A DNA stretch of 64,000 bases from Chytridium lagenaria. Taxonomy: Eukaryota > Chytridiomycota > Chytridiomycetes > Chytridiales > Chytridiaceae. This document shows positions 60,556 to 64,000 of this stretch, piece after piece. Location of the stretch: the NCBI GenBank assembly GCA_025449115.1, contig JAHLKC010000028.1:62001-126000 (forward strand). Reading direction: 5' to 3'. Every line of letters begins with the position of its first letter. Positions within the stretch are counted from its first letter, which is position 1. A program made the translations under genes and the position numbers. The notes below the pieces were generated by a model. The model was not told the origin of the DNA. It did not search any database and saw nothing but the letters and a program-made list of their open reading frames with translations.

Positions 60556-61886
60556 GTATGTAAGTCTCTGTACCATTGGTCTCCTTAGACTTAACGATTT
60601 CTGGCGCCTTCCTGAGCTTGACGTCCGGCCAGAGGCCTATGCTGCAGCTAACCTACTTACGTGTAGCAAAGTGGACACTTCAAATGCGGCGTGTAATGTT
60701 ATTTTTAGGCTCTTAATTGGATCAGGATGGTTTTCCTTTACGATTCTGACTTGTGAAGTTTTACCATGCGCATAATTCTATGTTTTATATAATAAAATTT
60801 TGTTAATTTTGAACGTTTGCCCCTACTATAGTATGCTACATACATGTGGGCTTCTCAATCCCTTGGAAACATCTTTTGGATTTTGGAATACGTGCCAAAA
60901 TCTAAAGTTTTGAATAATGTAATAGGAAAAGTATCGTTTATGAATACACATAATCAATCATTAGTAAAAAATTGTCTTTTCGAATATAATTAAATAGAAG
61001 GAAACCTCTTAGAAATGCTTTCCTGCTAGTCCCTCCAAGAGATACTGTGAAGCAATCATGAAGGCGTCTTGAATCCTTCCGACTGGATCTTAAAAGTTTC
61101 CGCTCTTCACAGGCCTAGAAAAGGTAAAGTCTGTTACACGGAGTGTAGCACAATAATGAAATTTCTGTGGTAATTTGTCTTTTTTAAAATTTTTTTTTAT
61201 TGTTTTTTTAAATGTGATGATATTCAGGAGTTGTCCCACAGACTGTTGTCCACCCAAAGTCCACATGTCCCACCATCTATAGAGTCTGTGTTGAATATCT
61301 CTTAAATACAAATACAAAACTTCAAGTTTTTACGAGCTAAATTGGACAAACAACTTAATAGGTATTAGTGTTTAATCTGACACTGCCCATGCTGAGGTTA
61401 ATCATCAAGCAGAGTCCATATGGTCGAGTACGGCATCAACGACACGAAATCTTCAACCACTGGACACTTCCATTCGTTCTACCTGGACACTGGTCGACAC
61501 CCTACCTTTGTCCTCTAGCGGAAGCAATTCAAGCGCCAAGGATCAACCAACATTCGTCCTCTGTTATAAATATTATATCTTAGCAAAAAACTGACAAAAC
61601 TTGGTCTTTAAGGTTGGTGGCCTTGTCCTATAATATTATTATAGAGCACATGGCCTACATACCTATTATGACGTATTATCTATAATAATATATTCCACCC
61701 ACGACCCAAGTTATCACTGTGACACAACAAGCACAAGGACTTGACCTTTAAAATAAGAATTGTCAGATGTCTGTGACTGATGTCTTTGACAATTCCTTTC
61801 CTTGTTGTTACGGACACAAGAAAAATATATAAAATTTATTCTAAAAAAACTTACAAGCCTCTCTTCTCTGTCATATTTAAAGTATG

Positions 61887-61894
61887 TATAAAAA
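61887..61894 (+). promoter_or_regulatory. TATA box of the Sel1-like gene
   Basis: TATAAAAA, 43 bp before the ATG at 61930. It implies a very short 5' UTR. Confidence 0.5.
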
Positions 61895-61929
61895 GGTCAT
61901 TTTCTCTTCATTCTAAACGACACACAAAG

Positions 61930-64000
61930 ATGGACATCCTGGAAGCACTCACCGCCGTCATCAATTTCCACATCACCTCCAAATCACCAACAGACCCCAA
62001 CTCTGTTCCACCAGAGCTAGTTGACCTCTCTGACGACATTGGTATTGCCATTCTCAAAGAAATTGGTCCGCAAGCTCACGCCATAGCCCATGGTCCTGTC
62101 AGCGACAAAGCAGATGCCATGATCGCCATGGCTTTGGTAATGCGCCACCTCCCCCCCCCCCTCTTCCCCTCTCTCTCCTTCTTTTTACCACGCATTCAAT
62201 TCTAATTTAGATTTATTGATTTATTGTGCAGGCGATTCGAAAGTTGAAGGTGGATGAGGTCATGCCGATCTATACGCATTGGGTCACTGAGTCTGCGAGG
62301 CTGGATAACTCGTATGCGCAGATCCTTCTTGCCAATGATCTCATTAGAGGAAACTTTAAACATCTTCCGCATGACGAGCAAGAAGCTTTGGGATGGTAAG
62401 TCTCTAGCATCCTTTTGGTTGGACGTTGCTCGTCTCAGTTTACATGCGGCCCCCGCTTCCGTTAGTACTATAGACACTACAGACATACCAACTCTGGCAT
62501 AATTTTTTTTCCACCGTTGACATACTAACATAAATCCTTTATCAGGGCCGTCGCCGCCTCCCGTTTCGCTCCCGGCATCGACACCAAAGTCCGAGCCGTC
62601 AACATCATCACCGCCCTCTTCATCTCCTCCCCTCACATCCCAAAAGATCCCAAGACCTTCATCTACCTCATCTCCTTCCTCACCCGAAACGATCTCACCC
62701 CAGACACCAACATCATCTTCCCACTCGCCGAACGCGCCGCCGCTATCGTATGGGAGAAACACGCTCTCCTCGGTTCCGGTCCCGCCGCATTTGAACTCGC
62801 CTGCATCTACGGCGCTGGAGAGGGTATCCCTAAAAACCAGGACGCGGCGTTGTATTGGGGACTTGAAAGTTTCAAAAGGGGTCATCCGTTTGGTGTGAGC
62901 TTCACGGCGACGCCTGAAAAAATCGCCATGTTGAAAGCCCAAGGTGTATCCGACGATACCATCACCACCATTCAGAATGTCGCAAATCTCGTCAAACAGG
63001 GAAAGAAACCCTTCGAGGACTTTGAGATACCGGATCTCGATATTCAGCTCCCGAAACCTGAAGCTTTGGGTCCGTTCACTAAATTGATCGATGAGCAGGT
63101 CACTGAAGAGGATTATGGGACGGCGACTGAGGCTTTAAACATGTTTGTGGATCAATCGCCTTCCCCTGTTGCGGATCTGCTGTTGGAGAAGATGATTATG
63201 AAACTCGTGGATGACAAGGAAATGAAAAGATTGAAGGCTTTAGCCGATAAGAATGATTACGATTCTATCAGTATGTGATCATTCTTCCTATTTATATTTC
63301 TTTTTTTTCGCTCCTTATCTTCATTTTACATTGACCCTTGCCAAATTCCTCCCTACTTAAAATCATGCTATTTTTCCATCCGTTTGTCCATTCCGCATTC
63401 TAATCCTGCCTTCTATCATAATAGTCGCCTACGCCAAACTTCTCCCGAAAACTGACGATGATGCCTCACCTCAAGTCACCTACCTCACCACCGCCAAACA
63501 CCATGCCTCTGACAAAGGTCAAGCCGACCATCTCCTGGCCCTCCTCTCCGAACCCATCAACATGGTCCATCTCTCCCAATCCATCCAAAAGGTACCACTC
63601 CCCCATCAATCCCGTCTAACCTCCAAAAAAAGAACTACCCACCCGCCCACGCGACGCTTGGCGAAATCTACGAGTACGGCATGTCGTATAATGAAGGAGA
63701 CCAGGAACTGGAAATGGAGGTGGATTACGAAAAGGCCATCGACCATTACACTAAAGCAGGGGTACGCGAATTTTTTCCCCCCACACATCATCGTTTAAAA
63801 GCATTCCCCTTTCTTACATGTTTCTTATAGACCACCCCATCCGCTCTTTACCGTCTCTCCATCATCCACAAAAACGGCAAAGGCGTCGACCCAAACCCCA
63901 CACTCTCTCTCACCCTCTGTCTCCAATCCGTCCTCCTCTCCAACCTTGAAGCCAGCTACTCTTACGGTCTCCGCACCATGCTCGAAGCCTCAAGGGACAG
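61930..64000 (+). CDS. Sel1/TPR-like helical repeat protein, 3' truncated by window
   Basis: Six exons seen: 61930-62136, 62232-62395, 62546-63270, 63425-63591, 63633-63761 and 63831 to beyond 64000, all in frame with GT-AG introns and no frameshift. It starts MDILEALTAVINFHITSKSP. Repeats of two-helix type are visible: NSYAQILLANDLIRGN, PAAFELACIYGAGEGIPKN with DAALYWGLESFKRGH, AHATLGEIYEYGMSYNEGD with DYEKAIDHYTKAG, and SALYRLSIIHKNGKGVDPN. These follow the Sel1 consensus (LG-Y--G-GV--D---A--Y---A). The rest is helical without a catalytic motif. Likely a protein-protein interaction scaffold; partners unknown. Confidence 0.78.

Larger units (their letters stand above)
58821..61929. other. 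3.1-kb AT-rich intergenic region
   Basis: No established gene. It holds two GATACAT palindromes (59252-59301), a short tandem duplication (59935-59998), six ACGCGT sites (59718 to 60474), and a possible short coding exon at 60520. Open frames elsewhere are short and without domains. Confidence 0.5.

Overview
The window is nuclear DNA from an intron-rich fungus, most likely an early-diverging zoosporic (chytrid-like) lineage. This is inferred from short GT-AG introns, a fungal Brl1/Brr6 nuclear-envelope protein, an Rds1-type secreted ferritin-like protein, a class III-like GH18 protein, histone H4 genes with introns, and an ABCA-type transporter plus a CHERP-like splicing factor, both rare in yeasts and common outside Dikarya. 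No rRNA, tRNA, CRISPR array or recognisable transposon ORF was seen.

Layout: (1) 1-9.4 kb is ordinary gene space: the end of eIF3b, a bestrophin-like channel, a minus-strand protein with two SAP-like helices, the nuclear-envelope protein Brl1, and histone H4. (2) 10.2-33.1 kb is a tandem array of seven copies (A-G) of a polytopic membrane-protein family I do not recognise. Copies C and D read through intact, G has one frameshift, and A, B, E and F are disrupted. A second, inverted histone H4 and a frameshifted ferritin-like gene sit inside the array. (3) 33.9-43 kb holds a CHERP-like SURP/CID protein, an Ala/Lys-rich repeat protein, an intact secreted ferritin-like protein with a 28-Gln tract, and a decayed third ferritin-like copy. 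(4) 43.6-51.0 kb is a full-size ABCA transporter on the minus strand. (5) 51.9-64 kb has a Sel1-repeat protein, a secreted Thr/Ser-repeat protein ending in a GH18 domain that lacks the catalytic Glu, a 3-kb AT-rich intergenic region with an ACGCGT cluster and GATACAT palindromes, and a second Sel1-like gene cut by the window end.

The main candidate for something undescribed is the array of multi-spanning proteins. It has a shared six-part exon plan, a conserved SIRSLPV-type motif in a variable cytoplasmic loop and a conserved C-terminal SPTYI-GR-RW signature. Copy A is the only member on the plus strand and lies exactly between the two inverted H4 genes, which suggests a recombination-mediated inversion.

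Caution: single-base frameshifts, often in homopolymers, occur in genes that should be functional (bestrophin-like, ABCA, GH18, SURP/CID, SAP-like, Sel1). Some apparent pseudogenes may therefore be consensus errors. All exon boundaries were placed by eye from splice signals and reading frame.
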